The notes under the pieces are model-generated. The model was given only the letters and a program-made list of their open reading frames with translations, ran no database searches and was not told the DNA's origin. Shown piece after piece: positions 32,827 through 43,990 of a DNA stretch of 64,000 bases (its first letter is position 1; each line of letters begins with the position of its first letter). The stretch lies in contig MU128930.1 of the NCBI GenBank assembly GCA_014904985.1, forward strand, positions 62,001 to 126,000, in the 5' to 3' direction. The stretch is from Hydnum rufescens UP504 (lineage: Eukaryota > Basidiomycota > Agaricomycetes > Cantharellales > Hydnaceae). The position numbers were made by a program, and so were the translations under genes.

Positions 32827-33900
32827 AGTGCGTGTAGGACCACATGTTGTCCTTTTCCCCGGTATTCTGTCAGCACATTCTTTTAGGGTTTTCACGCTCC
32901 TTGCAGCTCCGGTATTTCTATTGCCCTTCGTTTTGCCTCACGTTCTTTACCTAAATACTTGGTATCGATTTAATTTTTGGTCAGTGATATGCTATGACGT
33001 CCACTTTTCTATTGGGATTATACACAGCTCCCGCCGTCTCCGTTGCCTCACATTCTTTATACAACACTCGCTATCGATCTAAAATTTTTACTGGTTAAAT
33101 GCTATTCTTGTATAGCTATTATATTAGGGTTAATCGAGGGGGATGCGTCCAAGTCAAGATATGAGAGGATCTTTTTTTGTTGTCTTCGGAATTCATCTAT
33201 AAATTTCTGGTGACCCGAAACCTTGCTCTCTCCACTTACTGAGGGATGCAAGATGTTTCAGAATATAATATGAAGGCTGTCTGAGGATCATTGGAATCGA
33301 TATTGCAGTCATACTACAGTAGTGTCCTGAATATGGCTGTGCCAAGACGATCTCTCGTCGCAGTTCCACTTGCCCAACATCTATTTGACAGATTGACGAC
33401 GTAGGAACACCCCGGAACACAACGAGGGACATATCCCAGGATCCCAGGCGAGATGAGGGAGAGAGAGAAGCAAAAAAAAAAAAAAAAGGAACCGAAACAA
33501 GCAAACAGCAAAATAAAACAAAGGAATGATTGCTACTAAGGATAATGATTCTCGCTTAGGGAGAGGGAGCAGAGCATGCAAATAAGACAAGCGTCGTAGT
33601 CCTACCGAAATGGTATAGGGGGAAGGGAGAAATCAGTAGAGGCGCATAGGGAGGGACTAGTCAGTCAAAAAATTAATTAGCGGATGGTGTGCATGTATGC
33701 AGTCACAGCTGAAAGGGGAAAGGAAGAAAGGGGCATTGGCGGTAACAATGATGATGCTGCGCAAGAAGTCCAATCAGGATCGGGAAAGCTTCCCCAATGT
33801 TCCACAAAGGGGCGTGGCGTGGATGCACGCCGCATGTGCCCTTATTGGGATGTCGTGGACATCGAGGCAATATGTCGCTGTTGGCGGGCGTCGACTAGTC
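32827..33900. other. AT-rich convergent intergenic region
   Basis: About 1.07 kb between the 3' ends of the GH16 gene (+) and SPG1 (-), with low GC, an A16 run near 33473-33487 and a diverged tandem duplication (32904-33112). No gene recognised. Confidence 0.5.
32904..33112 (+). repeat. Diverged tandem duplication, period about 121 bp
   Basis: Both copies share, in order, CAGCTCC, TTGCCTCAC-TTCTTTA, a CGATxTAA-TTTTT segment and ATGCTAT. Copy 1 begins at 32904 and copy 2 at 33025. The copies differ by many substitutions and small indels, so the duplication is old. Confidence 0.6.
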
Positions 33901-34885
33901 TCATACATCAATCTAGGACACGCAGGTCAGGAAGGCGATTACAAAGACCGTAAGTTGACATACGTAAAGTAACACCGGTTCTCCAACGTTATCAATCTCC
34001 GGTATGACGCATTTGAGATCGAAAGCCTTCGCAAGCACGATCTTGAATATCTTCTGCACATTGATCGAGGCTGAAGTTGAACAGAAAATTAATGAGGCGT
34101 GCATCGCTTTGGCGAACCGTTTTGCCTGATATCGCCACGGTCAATTCGCCAGCATATGGATTCAGACAAGTGCAAGAACGCGACCTGTTTTGTGATCTCT
34201 TCTTGTTCGTCCCGAGGGAATGTCGAGAATGTGTCAAATTTGGTGCCGACGAGAAACGGAATCGCGGTCTAGATTGTTCTCTCAGGGTAAGCCACAAAAA
34301 GCCACACCCTAGATCGCGACAATGGGGCCATTGTTGACACACCTTGTTGAAACCTCGTGCTTGTCGATACCACTCCTTGACTGAATTGAGCGTAGACTTG
34401 CGCGAGAGATCGAACATGAACAAGATCGCGACTGCATCGTTGCATACCAGCGGGAAGCATGTTGACAAACTCCCGCTGGCCACCCAGGTCCCAGATCGAG
34501 AACGTGATCGTCGTCCGCCGCACTGATATGGTCTTCTCCATGAAGTTGACACCTGAATGTGAGAGAAACCGTTCATCAAGAACGGACGTGAACAACGTGC
34601 GGAACGCGGGTCGTAAGAGAAAATGCAAGGCTACCCAGCGTCTGGATATAATCCTCATCGAAACTCCCTTCGACGTACTTGACCATCAGGCTAGTTTTGC
34701 CTATCTGCGAGTCTCCCACCATGCCGACCTTGATCACGACGCTAAGTACGAGATAAACGGGCACTTGAGTACAGATCGGGGGGTTTATTTTTGAGGAATC
34801 AATGTCCTTACCTGCTGTTTTCGTCATTATTGTCGAACGACTGCGCGTTCGCACCAGAGCCACTAGGCGCGGAAGACGAAGCCAT
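33901..34885 (-). CDS. SPG1: Septation/mitotic-exit small GTPase Spg1/Tem1
   Basis: Ras-superfamily GTPase that triggers the septation initiation network at the spindle pole body (family knowledge). The start at 34885 gives [20 protein letters not shown]. After an intron the G domain begins [20 protein letters not shown] (P-loop GDSQIGKT), then [36 protein letters not shown] (G3 DLGG, with Gly-Gly typical of Spg1/Tem1) and FLVGTKFD (G4 TKFD, where most GTPases have NKxD). Tail reads [21 protein letters not shown], with the last three residues on a separate exon and TGA at 33901-33903. No C-terminal CAAX, as expected for this family. Six introns. Complete. Confidence 0.93.
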
Positions 34886-36436
34886 GGATGGCGGATGCCT
34901 GGGAGAATAGAGTATAGGATACCGATGAGAAAGAAGAAGAGATGGGATATGAGAGCAGGGCGCGTGAGCGTTGCGCGATTGTCGTTCAAGTTCAGTAGGA
35001 TGGAAGGGGGCGACGAGACGAATGTGAGGAATTAAGATCGGTAACTAAAAGGACACGAAGAATGATTTAACACACGAAGGATTTTGCTGAATTTAAGGAG
35101 GGTAAGGAATAAGGGGCTGTCCGTCACTCCTGTAGGGAGTGGACAGTAGTGCCCCGGGGACGGAGGGCGACCTCCTTTTAGGCTTGACTAAATAGAGATA
35201 CTCACCGCCGAGTACTTTATCGCCGATCGTTTCCAGGGGACCTTTTGGAGGAGCGTGCGGGCGTGGGGGGGTCAGTGGACAAGACCGAAGGAGGCGGGAC
35301 GATGGCTGATGTTGAAAAACCACGGCCCAGTTTATCAACGCGTCGCAACTACACAACTTCCAACTCAACGCCAGACTAATAAACACATCACACAACTCTC
35401 CCACCCGCATCTCGCGCTTCACCAACGCGCTCCCCACCGTTTGTGCATGATCCGATATGGAAAATGGAAAGATCTCGCGTCCATGGGCTATACTATTCAG
35501 TCGTATTGTGCTGAGGTGGCCTCGTCACCCACTACAAGGGTCTAGTTACGAGCTCTAGAGGTACAATGGCGTGCCTGTCTTGCTCCCTGTCTGGCTTTAG
35601 TTTCTCTGACCACCGACAACTCTGCCATGTTCGACGCTAAACCAAGGGTCTTGGCACCTGCGTTTGCATTGTCTGCACTGGACTGATATTTCCACTCTGT
35701 TGCCCTCGAGGGACCAAGGCGCCAGGGGATTTGGAGGCTATGGAGCTCGTTTAGGGGTCTGGTCCCTAGTCTCTCGTCTTTTTAGTTCGCACACGGCCTC
35801 TCCTCGCTTTACTGGGCCCCAGATATACGTTTATTGCATTTCACAATGACCACGATTATGTCTGTGGGCATGATGAACGGGAGGGAACCGATCGCTTCGA
35901 ACCTTCCACATTGGTATGTCGAGATCCGTGTATGTTCCTTCGTCAAAGCCAAACGCTTGTTTACAAACTTAGGATTCAGATCTTTGCATACAAGATTGTG
36001 AACAGGGGCCCGGGTTACGTGCGGAACAACAGTCATTGTGGGTACGATAAGATGGAAGGATCGAAATCTGGATGAGGAACCGGCATGCGAGGATCTAGAT
36101 ACAATTATTGATATTGGTGGCCTGCTACTGCATGAGTGGTTAGGCGCCAGGGGACTTTTGGATCCTAGCTTCATTGCCTCCCCTTCTTGTGAGGCGTGAT
36201 GAAAGTCGCTCCTTAATTTCTGTTATGTCTTAGATTAGATCCCATCCTCCTGTTCTAGTAGAACCATGGAAATCAATAGATTATACAGACGATCACAACC
36301 GTGGTGCTAGCGCTGCGCAAGGGGGAACACAGGGATTTACTCGAGGCGCTTATTCATCAACCTGGAGAAGCACGATCTCACGAGTCGTATGTGACGCATT
36401 GATGTGCACGGCAAGAATGAAAAGAGTTAAACGGGG
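34886..36436. other. Long region without a recognised gene, upstream of SPG1
   Basis: About 1.55 kb. On the minus strand a frame at about 35437-35250 (containing PPKGPLETIGDKVLGG) ends at a good donor GTGAGT (about 35206), with an acceptor AAATTCAG near 35096; this may be a spliced SPG1 5' UTR or a small unknown gene. A second minus-strand frame (35809-36174) has no motif. Neither is supported enough to call. Confidence 0.35.
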
Positions 36437-37590
36437 TCACCGTCCTTTCTTTCCCTTTTTGGCATGACCGGAGGCATTCGAGGGCGTGTTGCTCGTAATC
36501 TTGATGTCGCTGACTGCACTGCCTTGAGTGGCCCCTACGCCCATCCCCTCGCGTGTCTTGCCCTTACGCCCGCGGCCCTCCACGCGCGTCCTCTCGCGCT
36601 TCTTTAACCACCGCTCTGGATCCGGCATAGGAGTGGTCCCCAGTACAACATGCTTCGGAACACGGGACTTGCGCGGTGTCTTGGGTGCCAGAGCGACTAC
36701 GGCGACGTTTTGTTTCTGGGCATTGGGCTGAAGAATGTTATGGCTACTAGGGAGAGTGGGGGGAGGGGCTGCCTCCAGGGCCGACGCATTGGTAGGAAGG
36801 GAATGAACAGCTTGGAGGTAGTCCTTTTCGAGGAAATCGAGGTGGGTTTGAGCAGCTCCGAGATTTGTTAACAGGTCGGAATATTCATCGGTATCCTACG
36901 AAAACACCTCAGTCTCTCGAAATTTCAATAGCGACACCAAGGATTGTGCGCGTACGGGTGAGCAAGTATCTAGGAGCTGGTTATAGACGTTACGAGCAGC
37001 TTCATACTCCCCCTTACGGAATTTCTAAAAAAAAGGACGAGATTGTAGCATATTACAGACTAAGAGTGGACGCGTGAGATATATATGTACCACTTGAGCA
37101 TCAAGATGTTGGACCCCACGGTTCAACGGGTCATCCCCCATTGCGAGAAGGATCTCACGCGCTTCATCTTCGCGATGTAACCGGTACAAGACATACGCCT
37201 TGTCAAATTGATAACCAGGTGAATTCCCGGAAGCCTCGATTGCTTTGTTAGAGGTTTCCAAAAGATCGAGAGCTGGATTGTATTGGTCTGTTTGGAGAAG
37301 AAGAAAGAGCTTTGTGCGGACAGTATCCGGATCGTTCGGCAGGATGCGGAGAACTTTTTAATGTTAGCAGGACATATCCTCGATCGTCAACGGGGAAAAC
37401 GCACTTTTGTCGCACGTCTTTATCGCATTCTTCGAGAATCCGCCATCAATCTGGGCAACCAGTGAAGTGAAATGACGGCGGAGCTGTTCTTCTACAGGAC
37501 GCGGCGCTTCGGGGCCTTGACCTTCTTGTGGGAAGATGCAGACGGAAGCTTGGTTGCTGTCGTTCGCGTGGGTGTGCTTTTGGCTGGCAT
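36437..37590 (-). CDS. SRP72: Signal recognition particle subunit SRP72, unusually short form
   Basis: SRP72 binds 7S RNA with SRP68 in the particle that targets nascent secretory proteins to the ER. The start at 37590 gives MPAKSTPTRTTATKLPSASS. One missing base in the CCCC run at about 37515-37518 separates it from RPVEEQLRRHFTSLVAQIDG. TPR helices follow: AIKTCDK, NKAIEASGNSPGYQFDKAYV, LYRLHREDEAREILLAMGDD, KFRKGEYEAARNVYNQLLDT and, after an intron, DTDEYSDLLTNLGAAQTHLD. Then one uninterrupted exon runs through a Pro-rich linker straight into the RNA-binding tail PMPDPERWLKKRERT...RGRKGK...GATQGSAVSD, ending GHAKKGKKGR at TGA 36437-36439. About 320 residues, against roughly 640-670 in yeast and human. 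The central TPR repeats are missing. Confidence 0.88.
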
Positions 37591-38405
37591 TGTCGCGGTC
37601 GGCAATCGCCGCGCGCGCACTGCCACCAAAAGTCTTTCGACATTTCAATTGCTGGAAGACGTTATGGATTCCAATGCGTCGACAGTAGGGAGGCGATGAC
37701 ATAACGTCACGAAAAAGGATATCCAGCTGGGAGGAGGTCACCCATAATTCCCCAGACCCCTGCCCACCACGAACCTGCACGAACCCCACGAGACACGCCG
37801 CATCTATATGGATAGGCCGCAACAGTCGCCTCTTCAGGGCCGCTCTGGGTCATATGGCCTACTCATAATGTTAGGAACGCGTACGTAGAAATTGGAAATA
37901 CCAGTGCCCTCAGTATGGAACTCAGTTTCCAATAGCAGACGGCCCATCGTACGCAGGATTGTGCCTGGTTGATATGCCTCCTCTGTCATCGTCGCAGCAT
38001 CTCGCCAATAGCGATGTGAGTTTGATTCTACTATTGGGAATAATCGAGGATATGGTTATGTTATCCTCATTTAACATCGTCCTTATTTCTTCCTGGGTTG
38101 AGGGAACCGGTGCCCTCTGCGTATAGTACCTTCCAGTGAAACATGTCCTCTTTGATTCTTTGGAGCAGCCTCGAGTCCAATGAGTCGCAGCTAGTCAATG
38201 AATTTGCACTCTTTGCGCTTATAATTACTGTAATTTAGCAGAGCTAGAGTTAGTTTCATGCACTGTGACATGAAACCCTCGATAGGTGCCAGTCTGCCAC
38301 TGGCTGTAAACACGTGGGCGGATGAGCAAGCCGCAATGCGGCACTAGCGTGGTTGCTGCGATGGATGTGAAATTTGTATTTCTGATTGAGACACCCCCAG
38401 GCCCA
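37591..38405. other. Intergenic region, divergent, no gene recognised
   Basis: About 815 bp between the SRP72 start (-) and the membrane-protein start (+). No conserved frame. Confidence 0.4.
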
Positions 38406-38980
38406 ATGTCCACAACCGCCCCTTCCGCTCGTAAGGTGGTCCTACTCAACGCTTGGACTAACACCATTGTCTTCGCCCTCCTACTCTTATTCCCGCGTTG
38501 GTTTTATGCCTCGCATACCACCAGATTCGTCACAAAATGGACAGGATTGGTTGGTTGTAGCCGTACCACTGGCACTGCTTGCGGGTCTGTCTGTCTGTCT
38601 GTCTGACTGACGCACTACCGCATCCATCCTAGCCGCTAGTCGAACTCCACGAACTCAATAGCCCTGCCCATGCCCTCACCCTCGCGTTTGAGGTCGTCGT
38701 GTTGATTCATCTATGGATGGCGGCGGCCACCGATCGAAAACACGCGCATACTTCCCTAGCGCTGATGGAACTGCTTTACATCACGGTCGTCCTCGTCGCG
38801 TGCAGTCCAATCACTCCCCACGAGTTTGGAAGCTCGATAGGACTCATTGGAGCCGTTGCAAATTTGGCGTTTGCTATTGCGATCGCGATCGCCGGGGACA
38901 TTCGCTGGGGTGATTTCATCTCGTTGTTCAAGGGGGACGATGGTATTCGCAAGGTCGATGGAAAGCGTGCTGACGATTAG
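38406..38980 (+). CDS. Small four-helix membrane protein, unknown function
   Basis: Two exons. Start at 38406 (MSTTAPSARKVVLLNAWTNT). The intron (about 38553-38631, GTTGGT...CCTAG) contains a short GTCT repeat. Hydrophobic segments: WTNTIVFALLLLFPRWFYAS; ALTLAFEVVVLIHLWMAA; LALMELLYITVVLVACSP; SIGLIGAVANLAFAIAIAIA. The tail is Lys/Asp-rich (GDDGIRKVDGKRADD), with TAG at 38978-38980. About 165 residues. No family recognised; it is in frame and well formed. Confidence 0.65.
38586..38609 (+). repeat. GTCT tetranucleotide microsatellite in an intron
   Basis: About five units (GTCTGTCTGTCTGTCT, then GACTGAC) inside the only intron of the small membrane protein gene. Confidence 0.6.
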
Positions 38981-39554
38981 TGCTGTGCAATTTGACAGAA
39001 CCCTCTGTTTCTTTCTGTGATGATGTTAAATTAGGGTTGTTTGGCTTCAATCTGGAGTGTATCTGGGAAATTTTGAAAGTCTTGGTTCTTCGCTAGCGCC
39101 GGAATCCGCGAGCCTAGTGTGCCTGGCGAGGTGGAGGCACAATTTGGTCGGCGGGAGACCAACCGTATCTAGTGTCCTGGGGCTGTGCACCTAGTGAACG
39201 TGGCCATGCACGTTGGCTGTAAGAGTCTCGAACAGTTACAGTCAATATCTTTATCTCTCTTCTCATGCCCCAATCCCAATGTTGGGAGAGTGTGAGGTGG
39301 TAAGGCAATGACTGCCTCGGATCTGCACCTAGTGTATAGATCATAAGGAATGGGGTGTATCTATCTTTCCTGGAATGAGGTGCCACGGAATACAAGTTTC
39401 AGTGAGTCCTGGATCAGCGCTTGTCGCTGCTACCGATGAATAACGCTAGCCTCAGTTACGCGCCCGGTTCCGACTCCCCTAGCCGAATGTCTCTGGACCT
39501 AAGAGCCGCTCTTCACAATTATATACAGAAAAAAGAATTCTGGGAGTATAGCTA
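38981..39554. other. Convergent intergenic region, no gene recognised
   Basis: 574 bp between the membrane-protein stop and the V-ATPase E stop. A B-box-like GGTTCCGACTCC at about 39464 was checked for a tRNA; no cloverleaf was found. Confidence 0.45.
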
Positions 39555-40588
39555 TCATGTGTAGAATTTGCGGTTTGGGTTTGGTCCAAATAGCTCATTT
39601 CGGATTTCAGGGAGCATCTGAGTCGGCAATGGGTCTAGTATCAGAAAAAATTACAAGAAATATTGAAAAGAGACACATACTCTGTCTTCAAGAAGTCCTA
39701 GTCGCTCGTCGAGGGTGTTATCAAGCACGATCTTTCTGTCCTTACTTATGAGTTTAACGCCACCCGCACTAAGATGGTCTAAGTGTGAGCCCGAATGAGG
39801 GGAACGAAGTGGTCGAGACTATTACCTATCGTCTCTCAATGATGCCTCGACAGCGACCTTGACATCCCGACCCGAAATCTCGCGATATTGCTGGACCCCA
39901 TTATTGACGGCAATCTCGACCAGTGCCCCGTCCTTCTTCCTACTTGATACAATGACCTCGGGCTCCATCAAGCGTAACAACCCCTGAAACCAAGCACTGT
40001 CAGGCGCCAGTGTTGGGCACAGCAGACCCAGACTCATACCTCGACGATGAGACTCTCCAGGAATTGAGAATAGCTCCCAGTAGATGATGAAAGACCAACT
40101 ATCTTTTCTCGAGCCTCACTAAAGAGATCCTGCAGAAGCTGTTCTCGAGCCTGAAGAACACGTAATCGCGATTTATTGGTGGACGTTGATTGGGCGCTGC
40201 ACGGAAGCCCACCAAATGGACATCAATAACATGCCATCAGACGCACGACACCTGAAGCCTACATCTTGAGGGCAACTTCGGCTTGTTTTCGTTTCTTTTC
40301 AAAGTTGGCATCAATCGCCAGAGACTCTTGCCGCACTATCTTCGCCTGCCAGCAGATTAGCATCGATAGTGATTTTGGAAGAACAAAACAAACCTTCTCG
40401 ATTGCGAATTCTTCGTCTGCCTTGAGTTTAAGTTCCCTTGCCTTCTCTGCGGCCTCCTGTTTGATGAATGCGACCTACACGCAACATATCATAAGTCTAT
40501 GGACATCGGAGAACATATATTCCCCTCGAGGCACCATCTTGTTCATCTCAGTCAAAACCTCATCGTCGTTGAGAGGTCGGGAGGCCAT
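39555..40588 (-). CDS. VMA4: Vacuolar H+-ATPase subunit E
   Basis: Peripheral-stalk subunit of the V1 part of the proton pump on vacuoles and endosomes. The start at 40588 gives MASRPLNDDEVLTEMNKMV. After an intron come AFIKQEAAEKARELKLKADE, the long charged helix FEKKRKQAEVALK and TNKSRLRVLQAREQLLQDLF. Later blocks are LIVEGLLRLMEPEVIVSSRK, VEIAVNNGVQQYREISGRDV, SGGVKLISKDRKIVLDNTLD and RMLPEIRNELFGPNPNRKFY, the family's C-terminal signature, ending at TGA 39555-39557. Five or more introns of 50-90 nt. Complete and in frame. Confidence 0.95.
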
Positions 40589-41223
40589 GTGAGCTTTAGG
40601 AAAGGAGAACGCAGAAGTCCGGCAGTTTAGGTCCGGCGGACTCAACGTCACCTTTACCTGTTTCGTCCTGCCGTATTCCAATTCGGCTTCTATCTGGCCT
40701 CGAAAGCACGGAACCATGTTCCCTGGAATGCTGTTATTATTGGTCTCTTCTTTCAGCAAGCCATTGCACTTTCGTCTTGAAGTCCGATGTAGAATTCAAG
40801 ATTTAATTGGATTGCGACGTTGACTCAATTTCTGTAACGAGGTCGCGCCTGCGGCCCAATCTTCGATCGGGAGACCAAGCCTTCGATCTGTCATCCAAGA
40901 TTTTGACACTTTGGGCACGATTGCCATTTTCATGGCCTTCGCTTGATCACCTTGAGCAAGGTCCGCTCCCCGGAGAGAAGGATCCTGTTACTTGGGGAAA
41001 TGTGGTGATTGACTGCGACATACAGCCAAAGCATGAGCCTGCAAACGCCCTTCACGTATGCCTCTCATGTATTTAGGATTCAGCCTTGGTGATTTATGAT
41101 ACAGTAACTTTCTGTTGGGAAGATTTATCACCCAACAATATGGAACGTAACAAAGAAACAGGGAATCATGGAATGGATGGAACAATGAGAGAGATGGAAC
41201 ACTATACAGGAATGCGAAGTCCA
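40589..41223. other. Intergenic region, no gene recognised
   Basis: About 635 bp upstream of the V-ATPase E gene and downstream of the oxygenase-like gene. No conserved frame. Confidence 0.4.
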
Positions 41224-42646
41224 TTATACAATTTCGTCAATGGTAGTCTAGTGTACGATGAAGCAGTCTTGTTAGTGCAGGGGTAGAAACCTCCAGATTA
41301 TGAATCGAGAACCTGACCTGCAAATATGCAATCTGATCTCTTACCCAAGCTTTGTACTGTTCCTTATCAAATGGCCGTTGAGAATCAGGATCTTCGATTC
41401 GCCTTATTCTCAGCGATCCTGGGCCCGTTTCCTGAAGCGCTCGGCCAAGAGGTTCATGCGGTAGGCGACCCACTGCAACGGTCAGAGGGAAGCCGTCAGT
41501 AATCAATACGTCGATTATTGCTCCAAGTGGTGCGTACCTGAAAGTACAATGGGTCCAGTTTGCTGATAGGTCGAATAGTAGTCAAGACCGACTCGTCGCG
41601 AACTTCAGGGTCCCGGGCTCGGAAAGATGTCACCTGTTGTTTGCATAACCCGGAACGTTGAGCTCTGCGATCATCCATCACTCAGGAGAACCCTACCATT
41701 GTGACTCGTTCAGGTGCACCGAACGCGTTGAGTGCAGAGTGCCTGATGTAGCGACCTTGCATCATGACGGCGAACCCAAGACCAGGGCCTCGGATCTTCT
41801 TGACGGTGCCATCTTCATGTCCTTGGGGTTCAACGCACAAATCATCCCTAAGAATTCCAGGCAGACCAACCTCCGCATTCGACGGCAGTTTCACCACCCC
41901 GCATTGTAGAGCAATCTGACAACATAACCACACATACCCATGCTGGGAAAAAATTACGTGAATAAATCCATGAAGCAGGAGCGATGAAGGAGACTCAACG
42001 ATAACTGTCGTTGTGCCAGTGGACGACTGGTTCGGCCCCCCGCGCCTCTTCGTCTGATGAGTCAGAATCGGACTCGGTGCTCGGGACGAGGGCCGGGAGG
42101 GGCTCGGGGCCAAGAGAGGCTAGTGTCTCCTTTACTGCATTCCTAGATGGGGTCTGAATATTCGTATGACCGAGCTAAGGGGCATATCCAGACACCGGAC
42201 CCCATGAGAATCCCGAACATAGGTTCGTTTGGTCCAAGACAAACACACCTCGTATGGCATAATGGGGACGAGGTCAACGCCAGCAGCTTCAGAGCATGCC
42301 TTGAGGGTGTCGGGATGGGTCCATAGGTCGTGAATGAATGGGACCGATTCACGGTCCATACCGCGAATTTGGCAAGACGCAAGGTACGAGGACGTCACTG
42401 CAGAGAGTTGCACTTGGTCGCGAGAACAATTGGCTGAGAGGGCCGCGGGGGCATACCGTATTTATCCACGACATTCTTCGAGAATACGTCACCACGTAGA
42501 GCACGGACACCCTCGGCAGAGAGGAAAGGAAAAGGGTCAGTCACACCAATGTCGGAAATCCCATTCTTCAGCCCAAGCTCCGCCATCGTGTATCGACGAG
42601 CAGGCTTCTGATATGCAAGATGAGTTGCGGCGTCGAAAATAACCAT
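41224..42646 (-). CDS. 2-oxoglutarate/Fe(II) oxygenase-like protein
   Basis: Probable non-haem iron oxygenase of unknown substrate. Start at 42646 (MVIFDAATHLAYQKPARRYT) chosen because the methionine begins the conserved part; an upstream in-frame ATG is absent. Blocks: LKNGISDIGVTDPFPFLSAE, FSKNVVDKYG, SSYLASCQIRGMDRESVPFI, EAAGVDLVPIMPYE. The metal site is spliced together: VVHWHNDSYPWVCVVMLSDC, giving HxD (HND), then MRGGETAVECGG and, after a further intron, GRYIRHSAL with the distal His. It ends AYLQTTIDEIV at TAA 41224-41226 if the last intron is read as GTCAGG...CACTAG. The middle has an acidic Ser/Asp stretch (SDSDSSDEE). About nine exons. Family placement is from motif spacing only. 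Confidence 0.7.
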
Positions 42647-43990
42647 GATGTTGAGGGTTGGTGAGAAGCGAAGGAATTGAAAGCCACAAGGACAGGTGAA
42701 CGTACTATAAATAATGGGATTATCGGGATAGGGTCTGGGGACAGCAGTGGAGGTCAAGTGGATTGTCCCTAGCCACCTGAAAAGTAACACAAGATCGGAA
42801 CTGGTGGAGGCTAAGGACAAGGGCCACCGACTGGCGTGGAATTATGAAAAAAAAAACCTAGATAGCATTACAGCAATATAGCCAAGTTTGGATTTTAATT
42901 GAATTAACCATGTCCGGGGTCCCACCCCGTGACTGTACTTGTGACCGCCACGCAGCTGGTCAATTCAAACCACAATGACTGAATTGCCAGACCAGCTCTA
43001 GTGTCATCCCCAAGGGACTCCTGCAATGTCAGGAGCATGGCGGCAGCTTTCAGGCCTGGGTTGTAAAGTGCAGACGCGAGTATCCAAGATAACAAACTGG
43101 TGACAACATGGAGATCAGGATTGTCCGTTATAACACGTCACCGATTAAATTTCATATGGACCCCGCTAAAAACGTCTCGGGTCACCAAAAATGAGTTTCC
43201 CTATCGATACTTATGGGTATGGCTGTCGTACTATCGCGATAGAGCCAGACCCAAAAGCCAGAGCACCACAGGACCGGGACGGTATCGCCGCGCGCTGCCC
43301 GGCGACCTACAAGGTGACCTAGACCCTGCGAGGCGACGGCCATGTGATGGATCATTGGATATCAGCTCTCACACTGCTCCCACAGAAAAGGAACTGAACG
43401 GAAAAAAGTGTGTATTCGCTGGTCACAGTAGAGACGCATTACAAAAGTAGCTAATGAGTGTCACCCTCATATGAAACTCCGCTCGCAGTGAAAAGTAAGG
43501 GTTGCGACGTAGCGATTATTGGGGATTTGATTGCTCGAGACCTCCCGCGAACTCTGCCGACGCGAGCACCTCCTTTAGGGATGTCAAAACGACACATAGA
43601 CGGAGACCTCCGTCTTAGTCTAAGGGCAGAGATGGTTGGTCGTGTGAGAAAAAACGGGAATACCTGGCGGTGAGTGGTTTATATAGGTAAGGCCGGGGAA
43701 TCTCCGGCCACAGACTGCAGCGGGATTCTTCGAGTTGGGCGACAATACTCTCCCTCGTAGTATTTCAACGTGTGTTGGGTAGGCTGTTCTACAGGGTGTC
43801 GTGTTAAAGACTTGTTGCTAAGGTGAGCCTTGTGCATCCAATCTATATTGAAGCTAGTCAACACGCGCCTCGTGCCCAGATGCGTCTTCCTGTCGCAACA
43901 TGTGCATCCTCGTGGAGCATTGGTGACGGTGTCAATGTCTCTATATATGACTTTCTTCTCCTTCGATTCCGTGCTTTCTTCTGCTGGATC
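42647..43990. other. Long divergent intergenic region, no gene recognised
   Basis: About 1.34 kb between the oxygenase-like gene (-) and the ceramidase (+). Open frames on both strands are short and lack motifs. Confidence 0.4.

Noticed and set aside
35093..35437. Minus-strand frame of about 110 codons upstream of SPG1
   Set aside because: Starts at GTG, shows no known domain; a good internal donor suggests it is partly intron or 5' UTR.
39440..39490. tRNA-like B box (GGTTCCGACTCC)
   Set aside because: No A box or cloverleaf pairing at the right spacing.
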